This document shows, one piece after another, positions 40,050 to 49,037 of a stretch of 53,148 bases of DNA (positions are counted from its first letter, which is position 1; every line of letters starts with the position of its first letter). Source of the stretch: Anaerolineae bacterium (GTDB lineage Bacteria > Chloroflexota > Anaerolineae > Aggregatilineales > Aggregatilineaceae); assembly GCA_023382715.1 (NCBI GenBank), contig JAHDWP010000023.1, forward strand, positions 1 through 53,148. The letters are read 5' to 3'. The translations under genes were made by a program, and so were the position numbers. The notes under the pieces were generated by a model. That model saw only the letters and a program-made list of their open reading frames with translations, ran no database searches and was not told the DNA's origin.

Positions 40050-40128
40050 AGCGATTGAGAGTGATCAGGCTTCGGGTTTCAGTGTCCGGCTGGCCGTGTC
40101 AGCCTTCACCAGGCACCGCCTGCTGACA

Positions 40129-40163
40129 ACCGGTCACCAACCACTGATCACCGATCACTCCTC
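40129..40163. repeat. Heptamer array (ACTGATC / ACCGATC)
   Basis: Units ACCGGTC, ACCAACC, ACTGATC, ACCGATC, ACTCCTC in register, reaching the stop codon of the glycosyltransferase gene on the minus strand. Confidence 0.7.
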
Positions 40164-41310
40164 ATGACTGCGTCTCCAATCTTAATGCGCGGCGGTAGCT
40201 GGCGACCGTCTGCGCCGCCGCCTCCGCCCAGGTGAAGCGCGTGGCATGGGCGCGCCCGCGCGCGCCCGTCTCGGCGCGCCACTGCGGATCGTGTATCGCC
40301 CGCGCCAGCGCCGCCGTCCATGCCCCCACATCGTCCGGGGGCAGACACAGCCCGCCGTCGCCCACTGCCTCCGGCAGCGACGAGGCGTCGGAGACGAGCG
40401 CCGGCTTGCCACAGGCCAGCGCCTCGATCACCGGCAGCCCGAAGCCCTCGAACACCGAAGGGTAGACCAGCGCCTCCGCCGCGTTGTACCACAGCGGCAG
40501 CTCGTCCGCTGACACATAGCCCGGCAGGTGCACGGTGTCGCCCAGGTCGTGCGCCTCGATCGTCGAAAAAACCTCGTCCGCCATCCAGCCAACGCCGCCC
40601 GCCAGCACCAGGTGGGCCGCCGCGCGATCTTCCGCCGGAAGCTGCGCATAGGCGCGCAGCAGCACGGGCAGGTTCTTGCGCGGCTCCAGCGTGCCCAGGA
40701 ACAGCAGGAAGCGATCGGGCAGCCTCTTAAGCGCCCGAAAGCGCTCCACGTCCTCGCGCGGCAGCGGGGCGAACTGCTCGCCAACGCCCGGCGCGGCCAC
40801 GTCAATGCGCTCCGGCGGCAGGCTCAGGGTTTGCGCCAGGTCGCGGGCCGTGCTGTGCGAGATGGCGATAAGTCGCCGCGCCCGCAGGCACGACCAGCGC
40901 GCAAACAGGCGCAGGTACCAGCGCCGCGCCGCTGGCAGCCGGTCGGGATAGTGCACGAAGCTCAGGTCGTAGACCGTCACCACCGACGGCACGCGGCTGA
41001 GCAGCGGCGTCACAAAGGCCAGGCCGTGCGCCAGGTCGGGCTGTGCCCGGCGCAGCGCCCAGGGCTGCGCGATCTGCTCCCAGACAATGCGCCGCAGCGG
41101 GCTTTCCGTATTCCACGCGGCGCGGCGCAGCGCCAGCCGGTCATGGGCGGGCGGCTGGCTCTGCGGCCCGGCGAAGACCGTGTAGCGGACATCCGGATCG
41201 GCATCGGGCAGCGCGCGGAGCAGGTTGAAGATATAGCCGTTGATCCCCGCGCTCCGGTAACCGGCCTGGGCAGACAGCAGGTGCGCGTTCAGGCAAACGT
41301 GGCAGCGCAT
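40162..41310 (-). CDS. Glycosyltransferase family 4 protein
   Basis: A 382-residue GT-B glycosyltransferase, likely adding sugars to a lipid-linked or surface polysaccharide in the cytosol. The N-terminal Rossmann half contains AGINGYIFNLLRALP and VTVYDLSFVHYPD; the C-terminal half has FLLFLGTLEPRKNLPVLLRA and the donor-binding motif SVFEGFGLPVIEALACGKP with its ExxxxxxxE glutamates. ATG 41310 was chosen over 41319 because an extended -10 lies across 41318-41326, which would make the transcript begin at about the ATG. It is grouped with the sugar-phosphate transferase downstream. Confidence 0.88.
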   Translation of the reverse strand: MRCHVCLNAHLLSAQAGYRSAGINGYIFNLLRALPDADPDVRYTVFAGPQSQPPAHDRLALRRAAWNTESPLRRIVWEQIAQPWALRRAQPDLAHGLAFVTPLLSRVPSVVTVYDLSFVHYPDRLPAARRWYLRLFARWSCLRARRLIAISHSTARDLAQTLSLPPERIDVAAPGVGEQFAPLPREDVERFRALKRLPDRFLLFLGTLEPRKNLPVLLRAYAQLPAEDRAAAHLVLAGGVGWMADEVFSTIEAHDLGDTVHLPGYVSADELPLWYNAAEALVYPSVFEGFGLPVIEALACGKPALVSDASSLPEAVGDGGLCLPPDDVGAWTAALARAIHDPQWRAETGARGRAHATRFTWAEAAAQTVASYRRALRLETQS

Positions 41311-41317
41311 GGCAGGC

Positions 41318-41326
41318 ATTATACCA
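41318..41326 (-). promoter_or_regulatory. Extended -10 promoter for a possibly leaderless glycosyltransferase mRNA
   Basis: The minus strand reads TGGTATAAT, ending 7 nt before ATG 41310. Transcription starting 6-8 nt after the hexamer would begin at or next to the start codon, and no Shine-Dalgarno is present. Confidence 0.5.
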
Positions 41327-41396
41327 GATAACGCAGGGATTCACGGGTTCGGGGCGGACCTGTGGCCCACCCCGAAACGCGCTCTCAACAAGGATT

Positions 41397-42020
41397 TCAC
41401 CACGCGCCCGGCGGGCGCAACAAGTCGGGCGGCGGCAAGGGCACCCGCGCGGCACGACGGCGCTGGCTCCGCCAGTCGCGCAGCCCCAGCACCACCGCGC
41501 CCAGCCCGACCATGAACAGCATGACCATCGTCGCGCCGACCGTCGCCAGCAGCAGACGAGTGGACGTGTCGAGCGGCTCGTCTTCGCTGGCGGCAGCGGC
41601 CTGGGCGACCACTTCCGCGCGCAGCCCTTCCGCGCCGACCGGGAACGCGCCGAAGGGGTCGAGCGTCAGGCGCTGGGTGGCGTCGAGGGCGAAGGTGCCT
41701 TCGCGGGCGGTGGTGATGCGGTAGAGCGGGCTGTCGGTGAAGCTGACGGTGTAGACGCCGCGCAGCAGGTTTTCGAAGCAGTATGCGGCCTCGCCCTCGG
41801 CGATGATGTGCGTGGCGATGATCACGCCGCCGGTCGCCAGGTTGACGTTCACGCCCGCCAGCGGCCCTTCGTCGGCTTCGCGCAGACCGTTGGCGTTGGT
41901 GTCGGCGAACGTCGCCACGCAGATCGTGCCGGTCTCAGCCTGGGCAGCGGCCCGGCTCAGCGGGGCCGCCTGGCCTGTCAGCAGCGCCCACACACCGGCG
42001 AGAAGGAAGAGCCAGCTCAT
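41397..42020 (-). CDS. Secreted SdrD-B-like domain protein with C-terminal membrane anchor
   Basis: A 207-residue protein with a signal peptide (MSWLFLLAGVWALLTGQAA, then AAAQAE), a Cna-B/SdrD-B type beta-sandwich (about 30-120; FADTNANGLREADEGPLAGV is the hallmark calcium-binding-like stretch followed by Y-rich strands), one transmembrane helix (about 155-180) and a short basic cytoplasmic tail. It should be held on the outside of the membrane and may help adhesion or stabilise surface layers. AGAGAGG precedes ATG 42020. The longer frame upstream is repeat-derived and rejected. Confidence 0.75.
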   Translation of the reverse strand: MSWLFLLAGVWALLTGQAAPLSRAAAQAETGTICVATFADTNANGLREADEGPLAGVNVNLATGGVIIATHIIAEGEAAYCFENLLRGVYTVSFTDSPLYRITTAREGTFALDATQRLTLDPFGAFPVGAEGLRAEVVAQAAAASEDEPLDTSTRLLLATVGATMVMLFMVGLGAVVLGLRDWRSQRRRAARVPLPPPDLLRPPGAW

Positions 42021-42072
42021 GCCGCACGCACCTCTCTGAGCACCGGCCTGGGAGATTTTGCGCCTGACTGTG

Positions 42073-42170
42073 CCCCCCGTCCCCGGCCCTTCCGCCACGA
42101 GGGGGGAAGGGAGAAAAGCGCGCGCGCCAGGCCCCTCCCTCCTTGTGGGGGAGGGGTTTGGGGTGGGGGG
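42073..42170. repeat. GC-rich two-hairpin repeat between recA and the surface protein gene
   Basis: Arms cccttccgcc / ggggggaaggg, then cccctccctcc / gggggagggg, then tttggggtgggggg, the same order as the copies at 28728 and 48884. Confidence 0.8.
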
Positions 42171-42214
42171 TCGCAACTCCAGAGCATCGCGATCAGCCAT
42201 CCAGATACCCATCG

Positions 42215-43240
42215 TCACCCGGCGGCATCGCCCGGTTCCTCGTAGATCGCGGGCAGCCCGTATTCTTCGCGGATGATGTTCTCCAGCTTCATGGCCAGGT
42301 GCAGGTTTTCGCGCAGGTATTGCTTGGCGTTCTCGCGCCCCTGCCCCAGTGCCTCTTCCTGGTAGCGGAAGAACGCGCCGCGCTTGTCAATCACGCCCAG
42401 CTCGGTGGCGATGTCGAGGATGTCGCCCACCTTGCTGATGCCCTCGTTGTACATGATGTCGAACTCGGCTTCGCGGAAGGGCGGGGCGACCTTGTTCTTG
42501 GTCACGCGCACGCGGGTGCGGTTGCCCACCGTATCGCCGCCCGCCTTGATGGACTGGATGCGGCGGATGTCCAGCCGGATGCTGGCGTAGAACTTGAGCG
42601 CCCGCCCGCCGGTGGTCGTCTCCGGGTTGCCGAACATCACGCCGATCTTCTCGCGCAGTTGGTTGGTGAAGATCATGCAGGTGTTGGACTGCTTGATCGC
42701 GCCGGAGAGCTTGCGCAGCGCCTGCGACATCAGCCGCGCCTGCAAGCCGACATGCGAGTCGCCCATCTCGCCCTCCAGCTCGGCGCGCGGCACGAGCGCG
42801 GCCACGCTGTCCAGGACGATGACATCGAGCGCGCCGCTGCGCACCAGCGCCTCGGCGATCTCCAACGCCTGCTCGGCCATATCCGGCTGCGAGACGTAGA
42901 GATTCTCCACGTCCACGCCAATACGGGCCGCATAGGACGGGTCGAGCGCGTGCTCCATGTCAATGAACGCGCAGATGCCGCCGCGTTTCTGCGCCTCGGC
43001 GATGGTGTGCAGGCAGAACGTCGTCTTGCCGGAGCTTTCCGGCCCGTAGATTTCGGTGATGCGCCCGCGCGGGATGCCGCCCACGCCCAGGGCGATGTCC
43101 ACCGCCAGCGAGCCGGTGGGGATCGCTTCCACCTGCAGGTGCACGGCATCGCCCAGCCGCACGATCGCCCCGTCGCCGAAGCGCTTGGTGAGATCGGACA
43201 GCGCCGATTCCAGCGCCTTGTCGCGGCCTTTATCGGTCAT
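42215..43240 (-). CDS. recA: Recombinase RecA
   Basis: Homologous recombination and SOS co-protease. The 341-residue protein has Walker [10 protein letters not shown], the [11 protein letters not shown] strand, Walker [20 protein letters not shown], loop L1 and L2 regions ([19 protein letters not shown] and the [19 protein letters not shown] segment) and the C-terminal [10 protein letters not shown] tail. GAGGA lies about 10 nt before ATG 43240. I looked for a Gram-positive-type LexA box (CGAAC-N4-GTTCG) upstream and saw none. No recX or lexA neighbour is present. Confidence 0.97.
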   Translation of the reverse strand: MTDKGRDKALESALSDLTKRFGDGAIVRLGDAVHLQVEAIPTGSLAVDIALGVGGIPRGRITEIYGPESSGKTTFCLHTIAEAQKRGGICAFIDMEHALDPSYAARIGVDVENLYVSQPDMAEQALEIAEALVRSGALDVIVLDSVAALVPRAELEGEMGDSHVGLQARLMSQALRKLSGAIKQSNTCMIFTNQLREKIGVMFGNPETTTGGRALKFYASIRLDIRRIQSIKAGGDTVGNRTRVRVTKNKVAPPFREAEFDIMYNEGISKVGDILDIATELGVIDKRGAFFRYQEEALGQGRENAKQYLRENLHLAMKLENIIREEYGLPAIYEEPGDAAG

Positions 43241-43613
43241 ATGCGCTCAGTCCTCTGTGTCACTCTGTGGGAACCGATCTTGCTGCATGAGTCTACATGG
43301 CCCAGGGCGAGTCTGCCACCTGTGGTGAAAACTGAGGTGCGCGAACTCCGCCGGGCAGTGGGGCGCTGTGCTGCTGCGTAGACTTCCGAAGTTTTCGGAA
43401 ACTTCGGAAGTCTGGCGTCGGAGTGCCTCTGTGGGGCATCGCCCCTGCCCGGCCCTGGCGGCGCTGCCCTTCTGCGCGCAAGCGCAGTACAATGGGGACA
43501 TCGGCAGGCCGCGCGGCGATAGCCAGCGCCAGGGAACGTTGGCGCGCCATCCCCTGATCGTTGAGGATCAGCCAGCAGATCAGGCCCGGCTGGGGCTGAA
43601 AGGAGCAATCCTC
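43241..43613. other. Divergent region between recA and the lipoprotein gene
   Basis: No gene is seen. It holds a family A palindrome at 43380-43413 (15-bp arms agacttccgaagttt / aaacttcggaagtct, loop tcgg). Possible -10 elements are TAGACT for recA (43295-43290, minus) and TACAAT for the lipoprotein gene (43488-43493, plus); both lack good -35 partners. Confidence 0.6.
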
Positions 43614-44138
43614 ATGCGCGTCCGAACGCTTTTAATCGGGTTGGTCGCTTTCGTTCTGAGCGCGGGGCTGCTGGCCTGCGGCGGCGGCGAAGAACCACCC
43701 GCGCCGACGCCTTCGCCGCCGGCAGCCGACACCGGCGTTGATTCGCCAGAGGCTATCGCCGCCATGTCGCCGTTGGAGCTGACCGAGAGCTTCTATCGCT
43801 GGCATGTCGGCTTCCCCGGCAACCCGCTGCTGCACACGCGCGACAAATGGCGCGAATACTTCACCCCGGCTTTCATCCAGCAGGTGGAAGAGATTCTGGC
43901 CCCCCGCGAAGGGCCGGGCGGCGGATTCGACCCGTTCCTGTGCGCGCAGGACATCCCGGCAGAACTCGCTTTCGCCGAGGAAGAACGCTCCGCCGACGAA
44001 GTCACCATCCGCGTGCAGAAGCTGTGGGGGCCTGGCTCTCCGGCGTCAGAATTGACCGTGCACCTGGTCCGGCTGGACGGGCGCTGGTGGATCGCGCGCA
44101 TCACCTGCACGCCCCCCGCCGCGCCCGGCAGCAGTTGA
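43614..44138 (+). CDS. Lipoprotein with one Cys-pair module (DUF3828-like)
   Basis: A 174-residue predicted lipoprotein: signal sequence and lipobox LLAC with Cys22, a Pro-rich spacer (28-45), then one module (about 52-167). The module opens with LELTESFYRWHV, carries FDPFLCAQDIP (Cys110) and closes with DGRWWIARITC (Cys165). The FYxWY-type opening resembles DUF3828 (YbjP/YqhG-like) proteins, but I am not certain of the family. Two homologous modules make up the protein at 46501. AAAGGAG lies 8 nt before ATG 43614. The sensor kinase gene follows 16 bp later, so an accessory sensing role is plausible. Confidence 0.7.
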   Translation: MRVRTLLIGLVAFVLSAGLLACGGGEEPPAPTPSPPAADTGVDSPEAIAAMSPLELTESFYRWHVGFPGNPLLHTRDKWREYFTPAFIQQVEEILAPREGPGGGFDPFLCAQDIPAELAFAEEERSADEVTIRVQKLWGPGSPASELTVHLVRLDGRWWIARITCTPPAAPGSS

Positions 44139-44154
44139 GCGGGGTGCCCGGCTC

Positions 44155-45675
44155 ATGAGCAGGCTGCGCTTCTGGCCCGTGCTGCGGGTGCTGTGGGAGA
44201 ACAGCTACGTTCGAGTGACCCTCGCCGTGATGGTCATCCTGGCGGGCTATCTGCTGCTGGTCACGTATTTCGTCAACAGCTACACCGCGCGCCTGGATGA
44301 GGTGCGCCAGGCGGAGCTGCGGCGCATCGCCCAGATCGGCGTGGGCGCCATCGCCCCCTACCGCTACAGCGCCGCGCCTCACGACAGCATCTTCTCGGCC
44401 ACCGAAGCGCGGCAGCAGGGCGCGGCCATCGTGCGCGAGCTGACCGACCGCTACGAGCTGGGCGAGAATTATCTGTTTATGATCACCTTCGACGGCGTCT
44501 CGCTCGTCCAGCCCTTCGAGCGACAGAGAGAATTCACCTCTCAATGGGATTTGCAGGACGCGAACGGCAGGTACTTCGTCCGCGAGCTGATCGCGGCGGC
44601 GCGCAGCCCGCAGGGGGCGGGCTACGTCGAGTACCTCTACCCGCCGCCGGGGAGCGACACCCCGCAGCGCAAGATTTCGTATGTGGTGGGCATCCCCGAA
44701 TGGAATTGCCTGATCGGGACGGGCATGTACATGGACGACATTGACGCCGAGAACCGCGCCTATCTGCGCAATTCGCTCGTGCTGACGCTGGGCCTCTTCG
44801 CGCTGATCGTGGGCGCGGTTGTCGTCTCGCTGCGCCCGATGATGAGCGGCTATCGCGCTCTGCTCGGCCTGTTCGAGCGCGTCGGCGAGCAGCCGGACGC
44901 TCCCCCGCCGGTGCCGGTGGAGCGCTTCCACGCCGGGTCGGAAAGCTGGAAGCTGCTGGCGGGCTTCCAGGATATGCTCGCCCAGATTGAGCGCCACAAG
45001 CAGGCGGTGCGCGATGAACAGGAACACCGTCACGAAGCCGAGCAGGCGGCGGCCCAGGCTGAGCGCAATCGCCTGGCCCGCGAGCTGCACGACGCCGTGA
45101 CGCAGACCCTCTTCGCCGCCAGCCTGATCGCCGACGTGCTGCCGCGCCTGTGGGAGCGCAACCCCGCCGAAGGACACCGCCGCCTGGAAGAGCTGCGCCA
45201 GCTGACGCGCGGCGCGCTGGCCGAAATGCGCACGCTGCTGCTGGAGTTGCGCCCGGCCAGCCTGGTCGAAGCCGAGCTGGGCGCGCTGCTGACTCAGTTG
45301 GCAGAGGCGTTCACGGCGCGCGCCCGCGTCCCCGTCGCCCTGACTGTCGAGAGCGCGGCCCCGCTGCCCGCCGAGGTCAGGATCGCCCTCTATCGCATCG
45401 CCCAGGAAGCGCTCAACAACATCGCCCGGCACGCCGACGCCACCCAGGTCCGCGTGCAGTTGAGTGGCGACGAGCGGCGCGCCGAGCTGACCGTCGCCGA
45501 CGACGGGCGCGGATTTGACCTGGCCACTGTTTCCAGCGATCATCTGGGCCTGGGGATCATGCGCGAACGAGCCGAGGCGCTGGGCGCAACGCTGGTCGTC
45601 GCAAGCCAGGTCGGTGGCGGGACGGTGGTCAGCGTTCGCTGGGCGCGCGCGAAGGAGGCGCAGGGCCATGGCTGA
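44155..45675 (+). CDS. Cache-domain sensor histidine kinase (HisKA_3)
   Basis: A 506-residue membrane sensor. TM1 (about 20-40) and TM2 (about 207-227) bracket an extracytoplasmic single Cache domain (41-206) with the typical [28 protein letters not shown] and [16 protein letters not shown] strands; such domains bind small carboxylates or similar ligands. A coiled linker follows, then HisKA_3 with LHDAVTQTL (His312, Asp313, Gln317 all intact) and the HATPase domain ([35 protein letters not shown]). It lies between genes for Cys-pair secreted proteins and overlaps the response regulator gene by 8 bp. Confidence 0.92.
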   Translation: MSRLRFWPVLRVLWENSYVRVTLAVMVILAGYLLLVTYFVNSYTARLDEVRQAELRRIAQIGVGAIAPYRYSAAPHDSIFSATEARQQGAAIVRELTDRYELGENYLFMITFDGVSLVQPFERQREFTSQWDLQDANGRYFVRELIAAARSPQGAGYVEYLYPPPGSDTPQRKISYVVGIPEWNCLIGTGMYMDDIDAENRAYLRNSLVLTLGLFALIVGAVVVSLRPMMSGYRALLGLFERVGEQPDAPPPVPVERFHAGSESWKLLAGFQDMLAQIERHKQAVRDEQEHRHEAEQAAAQAERNRLARELHDAVTQTLFAASLIADVLPRLWERNPAEGHRRLEELRQLTRGALAEMRTLLLELRPASLVEAELGALLTQLAEAFTARARVPVALTVESAAPLPAEVRIALYRIAQEALNNIARHADATQVRVQLSGDERRAELTVADDGRGFDLATVSSDHLGLGIMRERAEALGATLVVASQVGGGTVVSVRWARAKEAQGHG

Positions 45676-46324
45676 GACATCCAGGATTCGCGTGTTTGTG
45701 GTGGACGATCAGGCTGTCGTCCGCAGCGGCCTCAACGCCTTCCTGCAGGTCTTCGACGACCTGGAACTGGTCGGCGAGGCGGCCAGCGGCGAGGAAGCCG
45801 TGCGGCGCTGCGCCGCGCTGCGCCCCGACGTGGTGCTGATGGACCTGGTCATGCCGGGCCTGGACGGCGCCGCCGCCACCCAGGCCATCCGCCAGGCCTG
45901 CGCGCAGTGCCAGGTGATCGCGCTGACGAGCTTCAAGGACGAGGCGCTGGTCACGGCGGCGCTGCGCGCCGGGGCGATCAGCTACCTGCTCAAGAACGTC
46001 AGCGCTGACGAGCTGGCCCAGGCCATTCGCGGGGCCGCCGCCGGGCGACCGGTGCTGGCTCCCGAAGCGGCCCAGGTGCTCATTCACGCGGCCACCCAGC
46101 CGCCGTCCCCCGGCCACGACCTGACCGAGCGCGAGCGCGAGGTGCTGGTGCTGATGGTGCGCGGCCTGAGCAACCCCGCCATCGCCGACCGGCTGATCGT
46201 CAGCCGCTCGACGGTGAAGTTCCACGTCAGCAGCATCCTGGGCAAGCTGGGCGCGGCCACGCGCACCGAGGCGGTGACGCTGGCCCTGCGGCATGGGTTA
46301 GTCGCGCCGCCCGATCAGGAGTGA
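45668..46324 (+). CDS. NarL-family response regulator
   Basis: A 218-residue transcription regulator. The receiver domain has VVDDQ (11-15), phospho-acceptor Asp59 in [10 protein letters not shown] and Lys in [10 protein letters not shown]; the LuxR-type helix-turn-helix (about 150-205) begins [18 protein letters not shown]. Its ATG overlaps the kinase stop (ATGGCTGA), so the two are co-translated. Candidate targets by position are the two-module protein at 46501 and pstSCAB, where a palindromic site stands at 47430-47467; this link is inference. Confidence 0.93.
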   Translation: MAETSRIRVFVVDDQAVVRSGLNAFLQVFDDLELVGEAASGEEAVRRCAALRPDVVLMDLVMPGLDGAAATQAIRQACAQCQVIALTSFKDEALVTAALRAGAISYLLKNVSADELAQAIRGAAAGRPVLAPEAAQVLIHAATQPPSPGHDLTEREREVLVLMVRGLSNPAIADRLIVSRSTVKFHVSSILGKLGAATRTEAVTLALRHGLVAPPDQE

Positions 46325-46354
46325 TCTCTCCCCGAACACGATTTCGCCCCGTGC

Positions 46355-46376
46355 GCCCTGGCCAGATGGCCAGGGC
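46355..46376 (+). terminator. Hairpin after the response regulator gene
   Basis: Nine-base arms gccctggcc and ggccagggc with loop agat, 30 nt after the regulator stop. There is no T-run, so termination would need Rho or be partial. Confidence 0.35.
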
Positions 46377-46500
46377 CAGGTCTCCCCTATTATCCAGGCA
46401 GCAAACTGGCCACCGGCCCGGCGAAAGCTGCGCCTCTCTCCACTATGCTAGGGGCACAGTGAGCAAGCCATCTGGCAAGTGACAAGAGGAGGCACCTGAA

Positions 46501-47328
46501 ATGGCTAAGACACTAGCGGCACTGATCGCGAGCCTGATGCTGATTGCGGCAGTGGGGTCGGAAGTGCCCTCGCCGGCGGGCAGCAGGCAGGCCCAGGAAA
46601 GCGCAGCGGCCCCCGAAGTGGTGGTCGAGGCGTTCTACACCTGGTACCTGGACTACATCGGTTCGGGCGAAGACTTCCGCAACCCCATGGTAGATCGCGC
46701 TTATCGCGAGAGCGACCTGCTGAGCGCGGACTTCATCGCCGAGATGGACGAGTACTTCGAGTCGGTGGAGTTCATTCCCGGCGATCCGTTTCTGTGCGCC
46801 CAGGACGTTCCGCAGAGCTTCGCCGTTGAAGAGGCGCGGATGCTGGACGAGGGGGCCGAGGTTGTGGTGCGCACGAGCTTCGAGGGCCACGCGCTGACCG
46901 TTCTCCTGAACCAGGAAGAGGAAGAGGCTCCCTGGCTGATCACCGACATCCGCTGCGGCGAAATCCGCACCCCGGAGGGCGTGGTCAAGAGCTTCTACAC
47001 CTGGTACATCGGCTACAACCAGTGGGACGGGCAGGGCGACAAGCCCCACGCGCTGAACGACGGCGCCTACCGCGATAACCCGCTGCTGACCGCAGACTTC
47101 GTGGCCGAGCTGGATGAGCTGCTCGAAGCGCCCGGCGGCCTGCTGGCCGACCCCATCCTCTGCGCGCAGGACATCCCCTGGTACGTGCGGGTGGAAGAGG
47201 TGCAGGTCGCCGAGTCCGGCGAAGAGGCCCAGGCGCTGCTGAGCAGCAGCTTCGAGAGGCACTCGTGGGCGGCGGAGCTGGTCCTGCTGGACGGGCAATG
47301 GCTGATCGCGGAGATCGCCTGCCGCTGA
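46501..47328 (+). CDS. Secreted protein with two Cys-pair modules (DUF3828-like)
   Basis: A 275-residue protein with an N-terminal signal peptide (about 1-32) and two homologous modules. Module 1 (about 38-152) opens VVVEAFYTWYLDY, has GDPFLCAQDVP (Cys99) and ends ITDIRC (Cys152). Module 2 (about 158-274) opens GVVKSFYTWYIGY, has ADPILCAQDIP (Cys221) and ends IAEIAC (Cys274). Each shares the layout of the lipoprotein at 43614, including both cysteines, suggesting one disulfide per module. No lipobox or anchor is seen, so it may be released. GAGGAGG precedes ATG 46501. It lies between the two-component genes and pstS. Function unknown. Confidence 0.72.
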   Translation: MAKTLAALIASLMLIAAVGSEVPSPAGSRQAQESAAAPEVVVEAFYTWYLDYIGSGEDFRNPMVDRAYRESDLLSADFIAEMDEYFESVEFIPGDPFLCAQDVPQSFAVEEARMLDEGAEVVVRTSFEGHALTVLLNQEEEEAPWLITDIRCGEIRTPEGVVKSFYTWYIGYNQWDGQGDKPHALNDGAYRDNPLLTADFVAELDELLEAPGGLLADPILCAQDIPWYVRVEEVQVAESGEEAQALLSSSFERHSWAAELVLLDGQWLIAEIACR

Positions 47329-47358
47329 GCCGCTCGCACCTCCGCCAGGGACGTAACA

Positions 47359-47395
47359 CAGCAGCCGGGTAAACACACGCCCGGCTGCTGGTTTT
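47359..47395 (+). terminator. Intrinsic terminator before the pst operon
   Basis: Perfect 11-bp arms cagcagccggg (47359-47369) and cccggctgctg (47380-47390), 10-nt loop, then gtttt. It separates the two-module protein gene from pstS. Confidence 0.85.
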
Positions 47396-47429
47396 GGCGC
47401 GCATTCCCTTCTGCCAGCCCCCGCACAAC

Positions 47430-47467
47430 GTTAAAGAAGATTAAACGCAATGGTCATCTTCTTTAAC
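47430..47467. promoter_or_regulatory. Palindromic operator upstream of pstS
   Basis: An 11-bp perfect inverted repeat, GTTAAAGAAGA (47430-47440) and TCTTCTTTAAC (47457-47467), separated by 16 bp. TTAAA is also repeated directly with a 10-bp step (47431, 47441), as in Pho-box-like sites. It ends 10 bp before the -35 of the pstS promoter, a usual place for an activator. Confidence 0.65.
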
Positions 47468-47477
47468 CACATACGCC

Positions 47478-47505
47478 TTGAGGCTTTACGTCGCCCCTCT
47501 ATCAT
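47478..47505 (+). promoter_or_regulatory. pstS promoter
   Basis: TTGAGG (47478-47483), 16-bp spacer, TATCAT (47500-47505), 84 nt before the ATG. The -35 is imperfect, as expected for an activated promoter. Confidence 0.55.
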
Positions 47506-47589
47506 AGCGCATGATCGGGGCGGTTTCTCAGCAGGCAGCGGCCTGGCCGCCCCGCTCAAACGCGCGAAACCCATCTTTAGGAGAGAGCA

Positions 47590-48690
47590 ATGCGCGGCAT
47601 CCGCTTCTGGAACAACTCAACCGGCCTGCTGCTCGCGCTGACTCTGGCTCTGCTGGCCCCGGCCAACGCCCTGCCCGCGCGCAGCGTCGCCGCCCAGGGC
47701 GACGAATTGCCTGAGCCGATCGAGCTGCCCGAAGTTGACCCGCTGAGCATCACCGGCGACATCGCCATCGCCGGCAGCTCGACCGTCGAGCCGGTCACGG
47801 TGGCTATGGCCGCGCGCTTCAGCGACGATGGCTACACCGGCAACATCGCCGTCGCCGAGACGGGCACTTCGGCGGGCTTCGAGCGTTTCTGCAAGGAAGG
47901 CTCCACCGACATCAGTAACGCCAGCCGCGCCATCAAGGACTCCGAGCGGGCTGACTGCGCGGCTATTGGCCGCGACGTGCTGGAGTTTCTCATCGGCATT
48001 GACGCGCTGACCGTCGCTGTCAGCCGGGACTCGTTCGTGGACGCGCTGACCCGCAGCCAGCTCATCGCCATCTTCACCGGCGCCGTGACGCAGTGGAACG
48101 AGGTCAACCCCGCCTGGCCCGCCGCGACGATCCAGCTCTTCACACCCGGCACCGACAGCGGCACGTTCGACTTCTTCGGCGAGGCTGTGCTGGGCACCCA
48201 GGGCGTATACAAGGGGCGCGAGGCCCGCTTCGGCGCGCTGCTGGCCCCCAACCCCACGATCAGCGAGAACGACTACACGCTGGTGGAGGGCATTCGCGGC
48301 AGCGAGAACGCCATTGGCTACTTCGGCTTCGCCTATTTCGCCGGGAACGAGGACACGCTCAAGGCTGTGATCATCGCCAACGACATGACCTACGACGCCG
48401 ACGACAACCTGATCATCATCCCCGCCGAGCAGTGGGAAGCCGAAGGCATCGCCTACGTTGCACCCAGCCGCGCGACCGCCGCGAGCGGCGAATACCTGCT
48501 GAGTCGCCCGCTGTTTATCTACTCGGCGGCGAGCACCCTGCGGGACAAGCCGCAAGTCGCCGCCTTCGTCAACTACTACCTGACCAACGCTGAGGAAGTG
48601 GTCGCTGAGGAAGGCTATTTCCCGGCGGGCACCGAGGCGCTCAACGCGGCCAGGCAGACCTGGCTCGGCGCGATGGGCCTGGCTGAGTAA
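47590..48690 (+). CDS. pstS: Phosphate-binding protein PstS
   Basis: Captures phosphate outside the membrane and delivers it to PstCA. The 366-residue protein has a cleavable signal sequence (about 1-36, cut near VAAQ-GD), no lipobox, and the phosphate-site loops IAGSSTVEPVT (60-70), ETGTSAGFERF and TPGTDSGTFDFF, all in the expected order. AGGAGAG lies before ATG 47590. It heads pstSCAB, but a repeat of about 290 bp separates it from pstC, so pstS may be made in excess of the permease. Confidence 0.93.
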   Translation: MRGIRFWNNSTGLLLALTLALLAPANALPARSVAAQGDELPEPIELPEVDPLSITGDIAIAGSSTVEPVTVAMAARFSDDGYTGNIAVAETGTSAGFERFCKEGSTDISNASRAIKDSERADCAAIGRDVLEFLIGIDALTVAVSRDSFVDALTRSQLIAIFTGAVTQWNEVNPAWPAATIQLFTPGTDSGTFDFFGEAVLGTQGVYKGREARFGALLAPNPTISENDYTLVEGIRGSENAIGYFGFAYFAGNEDTLKAVIIANDMTYDADDNLIIIPAEQWEAEGIAYVAPSRATAASGEYLLSRPLFIYSAASTLRDKPQVAAFVNYYLTNAEEVVAEEGYFPAGTEALNAARQTWLGAMGLAE

Positions 48691-49037
48691 GGGAAGGGGT
48701 TCAGGCAGGCCAAACTGTATTCTGAGAGGTCGCTTGCGAAGCCCTGACTGGCGGGTTTACCTCACCCCTAAATCCCCTCTCCACGCGCGGAGAGGGGACT
48801 TAACCGCACAGCGGCTCTCCTTTTTCATTCGCGGAGAGGGGGCCGGAGTGCGGTTCTTGGAAGTCGTATGTCCGCCTTTGTTCCCCATCCCTGGCCCTTC
48901 CCCCACGAGGAGGGAAGGGAGGAGAGCGCCTTCACTCAGCCCCTTCCTCCTTGCAGGGGAGGGGTTTGGGGTGGGGGGAACTAATTTCTCAAAAGGTCTC
49001 TCAAACGGCTTCTGATGCGCCAGAAGACAGGGGGCGT
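48691..49037. repeat. GC-rich repeat tract inside the pst operon
   Basis: No gene is seen. A cctcacccc...cccctctccacgcgcggagagggg hairpin (about 48761-48798) and a second cgcggagaggggg unit (to about 48845) are followed by a two-hairpin element (about 48884-48980), then tttctcaaaaggtctct, which matches the tail at 63-79. The tract could terminate transcription or protect the pstS mRNA 3' end. Confidence 0.75.

Noticed and set aside
42021-42218. 66-codon N-terminal extension of the surface protein
   Set aside because: The extension translates a dispersed GC-rich repeat; a proper signal peptide with a Shine-Dalgarno starts at 42020.
43241-43330. LexA/SOS box upstream of recA
   Set aside because: No CGAAC-N4-GTTCG or CTGT-N8-ACAG type site was seen.
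48951-49037. 29-codon N-terminal extension of PstC
   Set aside because: It lies within repeat sequence; the ATG pair at 49038 has a Shine-Dalgarno and fits PstC.
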